From positions 1 to 33,521 of the forward strand of contig JAITBJ010000017.1 in NCBI GenBank assembly GCA_031283665.1: a stretch of DNA of 33,521 nt. The letters run 5' to 3'. The position numbers were made by a program, and so were the translations under genes. Shown one piece after another: positions 15,802 to 23,148 of the stretch (position 1 is its first letter; each line of letters begins with the position of its first letter). This DNA comes from Candidatus Opitulatrix cubana (lineage in GTDB: Bacteria > Actinomycetota > Actinomycetes > Actinomycetales > Bifidobacteriaceae). The notes below the pieces were generated by a model. It made no database searches. It was not told the DNA's origin and worked only from the letters and a program-made list of their open reading frames with translations.

Positions 15802-17025
15802 CTATCTTTTCGCAAATTTAAAAATTGCATATGCAGACCCTAAAATGCATATAGCAGCTATTGTAGTACATGCTAAAACTAAATTGCTTTCCACAGTAAA
15901 TCCTATTATATATATTCCTAATGCATTGCCTAAACCATTTGAGATCCCAACCAGTGAAAAGTTTAGAGTTTTATTTTTTTGTTCAGGCAGTTTTGTAATC
16001 ACAATATCTGCGAGTATATAAATAGGGGAGAGTGCAAATCCTAAAATTGCCACGTTCGCCCAAAACAAATATATATTATTGCATGTAGCAGGAAGTAATG
16101 CTGAGCCGATAATAAGAATCAAACAGAAAAACTTCCATCCTCGTTTCCCGTTTTTATTTATTCGTGGATATAAGACAGAGGACACTATTCCAAATGCAGA
16201 AATTGTTGAAATTATTATACCGTTTAGTTGAGGCATATTTTCGGATATTGCTATATGACGGGCTAAAATGTCTGCACTTCCATAAAGTGAAAAGACTAAA
16301 ACTAATACAAAAACTAAATTAAACTGTTTCAAAAATGTAAGTTTTTTGCCTGCTATTTTTTTATTTACAGATTTTTTAGTCTTTAGTTTTTTATCTGTTA
16401 GTTCTTTATCAGCTAGTTCCCTATTGCGTGGAGGGCGGGTAGATTTTTGAATAAATAAAGCTGTGCCTCCTATAAGGTTTGATGCTGCTGGAATTAAAAG
16501 TGCTAATTCAGGGGACACATTTGCAATTGTAAAAGTAATAAGAATGGGGCCTATAACATATATTAAATTGTCAATAGTGTTTTCAATAGCGAAAGCTGTG
16601 TGGATTTTTGATTTGCTATTTTCATCTCTTAAAATGTGAGACCATCGTCTGCGAACCATAGAACCGTATGGAACAGAAAAAAAGCATATAACAAATGATG
16701 ACAGAGCCACAAATTGAATTGGAGCTTTATTTGCACAGAAAATAATAGTAGCTATCATACCTGATACTTTTAAATATGTAAATAAAAAACCTATAACAGT
16801 TTGTCCGAATCTGTCAATTAAATATGCTGTGAACGGCAAAACCGTAGATGAAATTATTAACATTGATCCGGAAATAATTCCGGCCATTGCCCATGAACCG
16901 TAAATATGTCGAAGTGTATAAAGTAGTGCTAAAACAGTTGACGAAAAGCTAATTCTTGCAATTGCACCTGCTAAACTAAAGCGCCAAGCTCTTTCAAACT
17001 TCAGAGTTTTAATATATCTTTCCAT
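15802..17025 (-). CDS. MFS transporter with lysine-rich central loop
   Basis: A 407-residue membrane protein with about 12 hydrophobic segments in two halves. It matches MFS proteins widespread in Actinobacteria, with RRRW near the end of the first four helices and HTAFAIENTIDNLIYVIGP in helix 5. It is clearly paralogous to the MFS protein at 26450-27658 (RMRW and HTAYAFETAADDFVYILGP). The central cytoplasmic loop (about 195-228) is built from ELADK/ELTDK/KLKTK units encoded by a 15-bp tandem repeat. The start is set by TGC-TACACT-N6-ATG. It is divergent from trmI, with only 22 bp between the start codons. Substrate unknown. Confidence 0.82.
   Translation of the reverse strand: MERYIKTLKFERAWRFSLAGAIARISFSSTVLALLYTLRHIYGSWAMAGIISGSMLIISSTVLPFTAYLIDRFGQTVIGFLFTYLKVSGMIATIIFCANKAPIQFVALSSFVICFFSVPYGSMVRRRWSHILRDENSKSKIHTAFAIENTIDNLIYVIGPILITFTIANVSPELALLIPAASNLIGGTALFIQKSTRPPRNRELADKELTDKKLKTKKSVNKKIAGKKLTFLKQFNLVFVLVLVFSLYGSADILARHIAISENMPQLNGIIISTISAFGIVSSVLYPRINKNGKRGWKFFCLILIIGSALLPATCNNIYLFWANVAILGFALSPIYILADIVITKLPEQKNKTLNFSLVGISNGLGNALGIYIIGFTVESNLVLACTTIAAICILGSAYAIFKFAKR
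16375..16419 (-). repeat. Three 15-bp tandem repeats in MFS gene
   Basis: On the minus strand GAACTAGCTGATAAA, GAACTAACAGATAAA and AAACTAAAGACTAAA, in frame, encoding ELADK-ELTDK-KLKTK in the loop joining the two transporter halves. Confidence 0.75.
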
Positions 17026-17031
17026 ATATTT

Positions 17032-17037
17032 AGTGTA
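17032..17037 (-). promoter_or_regulatory. Extended -10 box, leaderless MFS gene
   Basis: On the minus strand TGC-TACACT, 6 nt (AAATAT), ATG at 17025. Two bases (17036-17037) are shared with the -10 box of trmI on the other strand. Confidence 0.65.
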
Positions 17038-17041
17038 GCAT
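17036..17041 (+). promoter_or_regulatory. -10 box, leaderless trmI
   Basis: TAGCAT, 6 nt (GTAAAT), ATG at 17048. It overlaps the opposing -10 box by 2 bp. Confidence 0.55.
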
Positions 17042-17047
17042 GTAAAT

Positions 17048-18004
17048 ATGGCTAGAAACCAGAGCGTATTTACTGTTGGAGACAGAGTGCAGCTGAAAAA
17101 TGCGAAAGGAAAACCGTTTACTTTTGTACTTGAAAAAGGTGGCGTTTCTCATTCACATAAAGGTGTGATGCAGCATGATAATATAATAGGAAAACCTTAT
17201 GCATCATTAGTGGAAAATGAAAAAGGCGAACAATATATTGCAATGCGTCCTAAATATGCAGACACTGCTCTTGCCCTGAAGCGAGGTGCTGCTATTATCT
17301 ATCCAAAAGATGCTGCTCAAATCTGTTTAGAAGCTGACATTAAAGCAGGGGATAGAGTTTTAGAATGCGGATTAGGTTCAGGTTCGCTAGCATCTTATAT
17401 TTTGCAAATTTTAGGTGAAACAGGCGAATTAATCTCATTTGAAAAAGAAGAAAAATTTGCAAAAATAGCAGTCGAGAATGTGGGTGAGAGGAAAAACTGG
17501 AAAGTGATAGTTGACCCACTTCCTAAAGAAAAAGACTCTTCAGCAGACAGTGGCCCTTTTTCAGAGGGTGGCTCTTCTTTAGAGGATGGCTCTTCTTTAG
17601 ATGATGGTTCTTTTTTAGAGGGTGGCTCTTCTTTAGGAGGCGAATTTTTTCTGAAATATAAAAATTATTTTTCATCTGCTGTTTTTGATATGCTTGATCC
17701 TTGGAATTATTTATCAACTGCTTATTTTGCTCTGCAGCCTGGAGGGATATTAGTGTGTTATATCACTACTGTGACTCAGCTTTCTCGCCTCACAGAAAAA
17801 ATTCGTGAAGCAAATTGCTGGTCTGATCCTGATAGTTTTGAAATAATTAGAAGACCTTGGCATATAGAAGGTCTTGCAGTTCGCCCAGTTCATTCAATGA
17901 TAGGTCATACAGGTTTTATACTCTGCACAAGAGCATTGGCGCAAGGCTCTCACCCGTTGAAGAAAAAGAATAAAAAACAAATTGCTGATGTTGATGAAAA
18001 ATAG
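17048..18004 (+). CDS. trmI: tRNA (adenine-58-N1) methyltransferase
   Basis: Methylates N1 of adenine 58 in the T-loop of tRNAs with S-adenosylmethionine. The 318 residues have the family order: an N-terminal beta domain (GDRVQLKNAKGKPFTF), RGAAIIYPKDAAQI at the domain junction, the SAM-binding motif VLECGLGSGSLASYIL, ISFEKEEKFA, FDMLDPW, and LQPGGILVCYITTVTQ. The C-terminal RRPWHIEGLAVRP-HSMIGHTGFI matches actinobacterial TrmI. Between strands 4 and 5, residues 173-196 are a Ser/Gly/Asp-rich insertion encoded by four 18-bp tandem repeats. lgt starts inside its last codons, so the two are coupled. The start is set by TAGCAT-N6-ATG. Confidence 0.92.
   Translation: MARNQSVFTVGDRVQLKNAKGKPFTFVLEKGGVSHSHKGVMQHDNIIGKPYASLVENEKGEQYIAMRPKYADTALALKRGAAIIYPKDAAQICLEADIKAGDRVLECGLGSGSLASYILQILGETGELISFEKEEKFAKIAVENVGERKNWKVIVDPLPKEKDSSADSGPFSEGGSSLEDGSSLDDGSFLEGGSSLGGEFFLKYKNYFSSAVFDMLDPWNYLSTAYFALQPGGILVCYITTVTQLSRLTEKIREANCWSDPDSFEIIRRPWHIEGLAVRPVHSMIGHTGFILCTRALAQGSHPLKKKNKKQIADVDEK
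17564..17635 (+). repeat. Four 18-bp tandem repeats inside trmI
   Basis: Four in-frame 18-bp units encode EGGSSL, EDGSSL, DDGSFL and EGGSSL, with degenerate partial units on both sides. Variation among units is mostly at one or two bases each. Confidence 0.9.
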
Positions 18005-18872
18005 TTTAGCAGATTTTGTACCATCTTTTATACCATCTCCACCAATCAACTCATTTCAAATTGGACCGCTTACAATTCGTATTTATGCTCTTTGCATTTT
18101 GGCAGGGGTTTGTCTTGCAGCGTTCTTGCTTTTGAGACTAGTGAAGCGATTCAGTCCCGCTCTTTTAGACTTTGAAACTCTTTTGGAGATGCTTTGTTGG
18201 GTTTTGCCTATTTCAATAATCGGTGCACGACTTTTCCACTGTATCACAGTTCCAGATACATATTTTTCATCACCTGCAGCTCTTATAAATATATTAAAAA
18301 TCTGGGAGGGCGGTTTAGGCATTATGGGAGGTGTGGCATTTGGCGTTATCACCGCTTTTGTATTTTGCCGAAAAAAAGATATAGAGTTTGTGAGTTTATT
18401 GGATTTGGTGAGCGCCTGTTTATTAGTTGCGCAAGCTGTGGGACGGTTTGGAAATTATTTCAATAGAGAGCTTTATGGATTTCCAACTACTCTGCCTTGG
18501 GGTTTGCAAGTAGACTCATCAGGAGTAGCTTATCATCCCACATTTTTATATGAAGCACTTTGGAATCTGCTAGGTGCATTTTTAATTTATAAACTCATAA
18601 AGAGTTATTACTCTTCTTCAAAATCGACACTGATTCCAGGAAGCATTTTTAATATATATATTATCTGGTACACTTTTGGACGCATATTTATAGAACTAGT
18701 TAGAATTGACTACTCTTATCAGTTTTTCTCATTTTGGAGAGTAAACTCATTTATAGCGTTTGTGATATGTATAATAGCAGCAGCTGTTTTCATAATAAGA
18801 ATGATGCTAAGGAAAAACTCCCGCACCGTAAGAAGATTTTTAAGATATAAAAAATCTAAAACAGTATATTAA
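17994..18872 (+). CDS. lgt: Prolipoprotein diacylglyceryl transferase
   Basis: Membrane enzyme that transfers diacylglycerol from phosphatidylglycerol to the lipobox cysteine of prelipoproteins, the first step of lipoprotein maturation. The 292 residues carry about seven membrane segments, the IPSPP-N-F-IGPLTIR start, IIGARLFHCI, the IWEGGLGIMGG segment, the family signature GRFGNYFNREL (about 150-160) with its key Arg and Asn, YHPTFLYEALWN, and GRIFIELVRID. TTG 17982, CTG 17985 and ATG 17988 are also in frame; ATG 17994 is chosen because the conserved part begins soon after. It overlaps trmI by 11 bp and converges on the NCS2 gene with a 17-bp tail overlap. Confidence 0.93.
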   Translation: MKNSLADFVPSFIPSPPINSFQIGPLTIRIYALCILAGVCLAAFLLLRLVKRFSPALLDFETLLEMLCWVLPISIIGARLFHCITVPDTYFSSPAALINILKIWEGGLGIMGGVAFGVITAFVFCRKKDIEFVSLLDLVSACLLVAQAVGRFGNYFNRELYGFPTTLPWGLQVDSSGVAYHPTFLYEALWNLLGAFLIYKLIKSYYSSSKSTLIPGSIFNIYIIWYTFGRIFIELVRIDYSYQFFSFWRVNSFIAFVICIIAAAVFIIRMMLRKNSRTVRRFLRYKKSKTVY

Positions 18873-20274
18873 GTAATTGGGTAAAAGCTACTTGGAGAAA
18901 GTATATTAGGAAAACTCCTGATACAATCCATAATAACGGATGAATATCTTTTGCTTTTTTCTGTGCTATTTTTAGAATCACATAAGAGATAAATCCGATT
19001 CCAATTCCATTTGTAATAGAATATGTAAAAGGTATTGAAACCATTATCAAAAATGCGGGTATTGCTGTATCTAGCGCCGTCCAATTGAGTTTACTCATTT
19101 CTTTTAGCATCAAAAATCCTACAAAAATTAATGCAGGTGCTACAGCTTCCATAGGCACAGATGTGATAAGCGGTGTTAAAAATGTTGTTAGCAAAAAGCA
19201 TAATCCTGTAATAATAGATGCTAAACCAGTTTTTGCACCCTCTGCAATTCCTGTGGACGATTCCACAAATATGGTGTTTGGCGCTATCGAACAAAGTCCA
19301 CCTGATATACTCCCTAAAGAGTCTACTATGAAAATCTCTTTTGCTGCTATAGGGTTTCCATCTTTATCTACTAAATTAGCTTCTTTAGAAATTGCATACA
19401 TAGTCCCCATTCCATCGAAAAATGCTGTAAGCAAAATTGAAAATATAAGCATTACCACTGTTATAGGACTCAAAACTGTCCAAGCATGAAAAATGTCAAA
19501 CTGCCCAAAAAGTGAAAAGTCTGGTATAGAGACAATGCTTTGAGGAATAGTGGGCACACTTAATGCCCATCCTATACCGTTTTGACTAGTAGCAGAAAGA
19601 CCCATATGTGTAAAGGCTTGTAGGGCAAATGCTAAAAGCGTGCAAACAATTATTGAGATTAAAACGTTGCCTTTTACTTTTTTTGCAAAGAGAATAAATG
19701 TTAATAAGATTCCAATTCCAAAAATTATTAGCGGCAAACCTTGCAATTCGCCTTTACTTCCAAGTGTTAAAGGTGTGCCGTCTCCTTGACTTACAAAATG
19801 TGAATCTGCCATAGCTATTAGCACAATAAAAAGTCCTATACCTGCTGCTACAGAGGTTCTAAGCTCCTGGGGAACAGCTGCAAAAATAGCGCGTCTAAAT
19901 CCGGAAAGCACTAATATAAGCATTATCACACCCTCTATAACCACCAAGCCCATAATGTCAGGCCATGTAGCATTAGGAAGAGTGGTAGCAGTCACTGCTA
20001 TTAAAGCGTTTATACCAAGTCCAGTAGCCAATCCCATAGGAGCATTTGCCACTAATCCCATCAAAATAGTTAACACTCCTGCCACTAAAGCAGTCATAGC
20101 TGCAACTCTATTTTCGCCAAGTATAGCTCCGGTAGAATCTTTTCCGCTCACAATTAGGGGATTGAGGACCACTATATAGCTCATAGCAAAAAAGGTTACT
20201 AAACCACCTCTTACTTCTGTAGCTAGATTTGTTCCTCGTTCTTTTAGTTTAAATACTTTATTTATCATTTCCAT
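18856..20274 (-). CDS. NCS2 family (AzgA/PbuG-like) purine permease
   Basis: A 472-residue permease with about 12-14 hydrophobic segments. The N terminus (FKLKERGTNLATEVRGGLVTFFAMSYI with VLNP) is diagnostic for the AzgA/PbuG branch, which imports adenine, guanine or hypoxanthine with protons. Further family features are GLATGLGINALIA, FFDGMGTMYAIS, and the segment around IAPNTIFVESSTGIAEGAKTGL. Which purine it takes is not readable. It fits with deoD in purine salvage. The start is set by TAAACT-N6-ATG (MEMINK). The 3' end overlaps lgt by 17 bp. No purine riboswitch is possible upstream if the mRNA is leaderless, as the promoter indicates. Confidence 0.9.
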   Translation of the reverse strand: MEMINKVFKLKERGTNLATEVRGGLVTFFAMSYIVVLNPLIVSGKDSTGAILGENRVAAMTALVAGVLTILMGLVANAPMGLATGLGINALIAVTATTLPNATWPDIMGLVVIEGVIMLILVLSGFRRAIFAAVPQELRTSVAAGIGLFIVLIAMADSHFVSQGDGTPLTLGSKGELQGLPLIIFGIGILLTFILFAKKVKGNVLISIIVCTLLAFALQAFTHMGLSATSQNGIGWALSVPTIPQSIVSIPDFSLFGQFDIFHAWTVLSPITVVMLIFSILLTAFFDGMGTMYAISKEANLVDKDGNPIAAKEIFIVDSLGSISGGLCSIAPNTIFVESSTGIAEGAKTGLASIITGLCFLLTTFLTPLITSVPMEAVAPALIFVGFLMLKEMSKLNWTALDTAIPAFLIMVSIPFTYSITNGIGIGFISYVILKIAQKKAKDIHPLLWIVSGVFLIYFLQVAFTQLLNILF

Positions 20275-20280
20275 ATAAAC

Positions 20281-20286
20281 AGTTTA
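20281..20286 (-). promoter_or_regulatory. -10 box, leaderless NCS2 permease
   Basis: On the minus strand TAAACT, 6 nt (GTTTAT), ATG at 20274. It lies in a second copy of the palindrome ATAAACAGTTTAT (20275-20287). Confidence 0.6.
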
Positions 20287-20354
20287 TAAAAAGAACAATA
20301 TATTTTTGGAAAATATCACCGTGTCTAAACTGCTTTAGCTTGTTATTTCTTCTG

Positions 20355-20428
20355 TCGGGATGACAGGATTTGAACCTGCGACCCTCTGTTCCCAAAACAG
20401 ATGCGCTACCAACCTGCGCTACATCCCG
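20355..20428 (-). tRNA. tRNA-Pro (anticodon UGG)
   Basis: The 74-nt cloverleaf folds fully by eye: acceptor stem CGGGATG/CATCCCG with discriminator A, D arm GCGC/GCGC, anticodon stem TCTGT/ACAGA with loop TTTGGGA giving anticodon TGG, and T arm GCAGG/CCTGT with TTCAAAT. The 3' CCA is not encoded (CAG follows). It lies between the NCS2 permease gene and the tig operon. Confidence 0.97.
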
Positions 20429-20464
20429 AATTATAGTTTTTCACAGCAAAACTGTGTTAATAAT

Positions 20465-20492
20465 ATACTATCATAAAATGGAAAAATCGCAA
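20465..20492 (-). promoter_or_regulatory. Possible promoter of tRNA-Pro
   Basis: On the minus strand a TTGCGA -35 (20487-20492), a 16-bp spacer and a TAGTAT -10 (20465-20470) would start a transcript about 30 nt before the tRNA 5' end. A small hairpin, CACAG-loop-CTGTG (20442-20456), lies in that leader. Confidence 0.35.
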
Positions 20493-20509
20493 CAATTAGT
20501 AAGAGGACT

Positions 20510-20530
20510 AATTTCGCACCTAGCGTAATT
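20510..20530. promoter_or_regulatory. Candidate ClgR-type operator upstream of tig-clp operon
   Basis: AATTTCGC-N5-GCGTAATT is an 8-bp-arm palindrome with one mismatch and a CGC-N5-GCG core (20515-20525). ClgR-type activators of actinobacterial clp genes are known to bind palindromes with this core spacing. Its centre is about 63 bp upstream of the predicted tig transcription start. The overlapping inverted repeat AATTAGT-N6-ACTAATT (20494-20513) is a second possible site. Confidence 0.45.
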
Positions 20531-20547
20531 TAAAATAGATAACTATC

Positions 20548-20576
20548 TTGCGATTATTAGTGTTTGCTGATAGACT
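20548..20576 (+). promoter_or_regulatory. Promoter of the tig-clpP1-clpP2-clpX operon
   Basis: TTGCGA (-35, 20548-20553), a 17-bp spacer and an extended TGA-TAGACT -10 (20571-20576), then 6 nt (AAATAT) to the ATG at 20583. This is the most complete promoter in the window and predicts a leaderless tig mRNA. Confidence 0.7.
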
Positions 20577-20582
20577 AAATAT

Positions 20583-21887
20583 ATGAAAACACAGTTAAAA
20601 AATAACTCTGAAACTAATAAAACACTTATAGTCACACTTGATAAAAATGATATGAAATCTGAAATAGATGCAAAATATGAAGAGCTTTCAAAAACTGCAA
20701 AAATACCAGGATTTCGTAAAGGTCATATACCAAAACCTATAATAGATAAGCAATTTGGTCCTGGATACACCTTTTCTCTTGCATTAGAAAAAATAGTATC
20801 AAATGCTTATTATAATGCGCTAGATGAAAAAAGCATAAAACCTTTAACAGAGCCTAAAATTGACATAACTCATTATCCAGATCCTGCAAAATCAGGTGTT
20901 GATAATTTAGAGTTTACTGCTACTATGGAGGTTAGACCTGAAATAGATATACCAAATTTGAAAGATTTTGAGGTCACTGTTGACAAGGTTAGCGTGACAG
21001 CAGATGATATTATGAAAAAATTAGAGCAGATGAGTTTAAACTATGCGACGCTTAAAGCTGTTGATAGAGCCGCAAAAAGAGGGGACTATATATCTATTAA
21101 TCTGAAGGCAAGCGCTGATGGAAAAGTAGTAGATTCTTCTTCTGGGATTTCATATCAGATTGGTACAGATAATATGATTCCAGGTTTAGATGAGCAAACT
21201 ATTGGTATGAAAGCAGGCGAGAAGAAAACATTTAAAACTGTAATGGACAAAGGTGATGCTGCTGGAAAGCAGGCTAATGTAGATATAGAGGTTTTAGGCG
21301 TAAAAGAGCAAGAACTTCCAAAACTAGATGATAGCTTCGCTAAATTAGTTTCAGATTTTGATACTTTATCAGATTTGAAAAAGGATGTGAAAAAAGAAGT
21401 AATTGAAGATAAAAAATCTTTGCAAGTAAATGAGATTTCAAATAAGTTTATTAAAAAATTAGCATCTGATATAAGTGTTGAAGTTCCAAAAGTTGTGATA
21501 GATGACACAGCTAAAGCTCATATAGAAGATATGAAAAAGCGCGGTCAGAAATTGCAAAAGCCTGATGAGAAGAAAGTTTTTGATAATGTGAAAGAGAATC
21601 TGAAAATATCATTTATTTTAGATTCACTTGGCGAAAAGCTAGATGTGAAAATATCAAAAGAAGAGTTTACTAATTATGTGGTAAATCTTTCTATGAGGTA
21701 TAATATGCCTCCGGAAAATTTTATGAAAGTTATGGAGCAAAGCGGTCAAATGCCTGGAGTTTTGAGAGAATTAGGGCAGAGCAAATCTGTAAATGAGGCA
21801 TTAAAACTAATTAAGGTAAAAGACACTGATGGTCAAAAAGTAGATATTAGTAGTTTTTTAATTAAAAATCAAGGAGATGAAAAATAA
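20583..21887 (+). CDS. tig: Trigger factor chaperone
   Basis: Ribosome-associated chaperone that shields nascent chains. The 434 residues show all three domains: an N-terminal ribosome-binding domain with the signature GFRKGHIPK (43-51), a middle FKBP-type domain (about 155-240; GDYISINLKA and IPGLDEQTIGMKAGEKKTF), and a long helical C-terminal arm (about 250-430). Lysine content is high. The start is fixed by the TAGACT-N6-ATG promoter. The stop overlaps the clpP1 ATG by 1 bp. Placement as first gene before clpP1-clpP2-clpX makes it part of a protein quality-control operon. Confidence 0.96.
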   Translation: MKTQLKNNSETNKTLIVTLDKNDMKSEIDAKYEELSKTAKIPGFRKGHIPKPIIDKQFGPGYTFSLALEKIVSNAYYNALDEKSIKPLTEPKIDITHYPDPAKSGVDNLEFTATMEVRPEIDIPNLKDFEVTVDKVSVTADDIMKKLEQMSLNYATLKAVDRAAKRGDYISINLKASADGKVVDSSSGISYQIGTDNMIPGLDEQTIGMKAGEKKTFKTVMDKGDAAGKQANVDIEVLGVKEQELPKLDDSFAKLVSDFDTLSDLKKDVKKEVIEDKKSLQVNEISNKFIKKLASDISVEVPKVVIDDTAKAHIEDMKKRGQKLQKPDEKKVFDNVKENLKISFILDSLGEKLDVKISKEEFTNYVVNLSMRYNMPPENFMKVMEQSGQMPGVLRELGQSKSVNEALKLIKVKDTDGQKVDISSFLIKNQGDEK

Positions 21888-22486
21888 TGACTAATGAAAG
21901 CGAAAAAGAGAAAGATCAAAAACTTTCTTTAGAGGAAAGTATTTATAAAAAGCTTTTAGAGAAAAGAATAGTTTGGTTGGGAACTCAAGTAGATGAAGAC
22001 AGTGCTAATTTAATTTGTGCTGAGCTTATGCTGCTTGCAAATCAAGATAGTAAAAAAGATGTATGGCTTTTTATAAATTCACCTGGAGGCTCTATCACAG
22101 CAGGTATGGCTATTTATGATACTATGCAGCTTATAGAACCAGATGTTTGCACAATCACAATGGGTCTTGCTGCTTCTATGGGGCAATTTCTGCTCTCATC
22201 AGGAGCTAAGGGAAAGCGGTTTGCTACTAAATACTCTAGAATTATGATGCACGAGCCTGCAGGAGGAATTGGCGGCTCTGCTACAGATATGAGAATTGAA
22301 GCAGAGTTGATTTTGCATATGAGACACGTTTTATCAGAATTGACTGCTAAGCAAACGGGCAAAACTCTTGATCAGATTTTATCTGATAATGAGCTCGATA
22401 ATTGGTTTACCGCTGATGAGGCTAAAAAATATGGTTTTGTAGATCATGTGATAGAAGATGTGAAAGACTTCAAAATAGGAGAATAA
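21887..22486 (+). CDS. clpP1: ATP-dependent Clp protease proteolytic subunit 1
   Basis: Serine protease subunit forming heptameric rings that pair with ClpP2 and work with an AAA+ unfoldase such as ClpX. The 199 residues contain the catalytic triad: Ser97 in GLAASMGQF, His122 in RIMMHEP, and Asp171 at the start of DNWFTADEA. LFINSPGGSI forms the substrate-binding and handle entry. No long propeptide is seen. GGAG lies before the ATG, which overlaps the tig stop by 1 bp. clpP2 follows after 2 nt. Confidence 0.96.
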   Translation: MTNESEKEKDQKLSLEESIYKKLLEKRIVWLGTQVDEDSANLICAELMLLANQDSKKDVWLFINSPGGSITAGMAIYDTMQLIEPDVCTITMGLAASMGQFLLSSGAKGKRFATKYSRIMMHEPAGGIGGSATDMRIEAELILHMRHVLSELTAKQTGKTLDQILSDNELDNWFTADEAKKYGFVDHVIEDVKDFKIGE

Positions 22487-22488
22487 TT

Positions 22489-23148
22489 ATGAGTGATGAA
22501 TCAAAGTTTATAAGTAGAGCAAATCGTCTTGCACCGCAAGCGCGTTATATACTGCCGCAGTTTGAAGAGAAAACTCCTTATGGTACAAAATATCTTGATC
22601 CGTATGCAAAGCTTTTTGAGGATAGAATTGTGTTTATGGGAGTGCAAGTAGATGATGCTTCTGCAGATGATATTATGGCACAATTTTTAGTGTTAGAATC
22701 ATTAGATCCTGAAAGAGATATAACCTTATACATTAATTCTCCAGGTGGTTCGTTTACTGCTATGACAGCACTTTATGACACTATGCAATATATTCGTCCA
22801 CAAATCCAGACTGTTTGCCTAGGTCAAGCGGCATCAGCTGCTGCTGTTTTGCTAGCATCAGGTGAAAAAGGTAAACGCCTTGCATTGCCAAACGCTAGAG
22901 TTTTAATTCATCAGCCTGTTTTCGGTGGCAGTCAATATGCAAAAGCCACTGATATAGAGATTCATTCAAAAGAACTTTTGAGAATGCGCTCTTGGCTTGA
23001 AGAAACTCTTGCAAAACACTCAAATCAAAAATTAGAAGATATTCAAAAAGATATTGAGCGTGATAAGATTTTAGATGCTAAATCTGCAAAAGAGTATGGT
23101 TTGATTGACGAAGTTTTAGGATATAGAAAAAAAGAAGATAATGGCTAA
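22489..23148 (+). CDS. clpP2: ATP-dependent Clp protease proteolytic subunit 2
   Basis: Second ClpP paralogue; Actinobacteria typically need both for an active mixed tetradecamer. The 219 residues include an N-terminal extension (about 1-40, including RYILPQFEEKTPYG) that may be processed. The triad is Ser116 in GQAASAAAV, His141 in RVLIHQP, and Asp192 in ERDKIL. YINSPGGSFTA is present. AGGAG lies upstream of the ATG. It overlaps clpX by 8 bp, so the protease subunit and its unfoldase are translationally linked. Confidence 0.96.
   Translation: MSDESKFISRANRLAPQARYILPQFEEKTPYGTKYLDPYAKLFEDRIVFMGVQVDDASADDIMAQFLVLESLDPERDITLYINSPGGSFTAMTALYDTMQYIRPQIQTVCLGQAASAAAVLLASGEKGKRLALPNARVLIHQPVFGGSQYAKATDIEIHSKELLRMRSWLEETLAKHSNQKLEDIQKDIERDKILDAKSAKEYGLIDEVLGYRKKEDNG

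Noticed and set aside
17523..17717. Minus-strand 64-residue reading frame rich in KKSHPL repeats
   Set aside because: It is the antisense reading of the trmI 18-bp repeats and has no promoter or family match.
20275..20354. Purine riboswitch upstream of the NCS2 permease
   Set aside because: The -10 box is 6 nt from the start codon, leaving no 5' leader, and no purine aptamer core was recognised.
20430..20435. TATAAT (minus strand) directly before tRNA-Pro as its -10 box
   Set aside because: It is only 1 nt from the mature 5' end, so initiation would fall inside the tRNA.
20442..20456. CACAG-loop-CTGTG hairpin as a terminator
   Set aside because: Only 5 bp, and neither strand has a T tract directly after it with a gene ending there. 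It lies in the probable tRNA-Pro leader.
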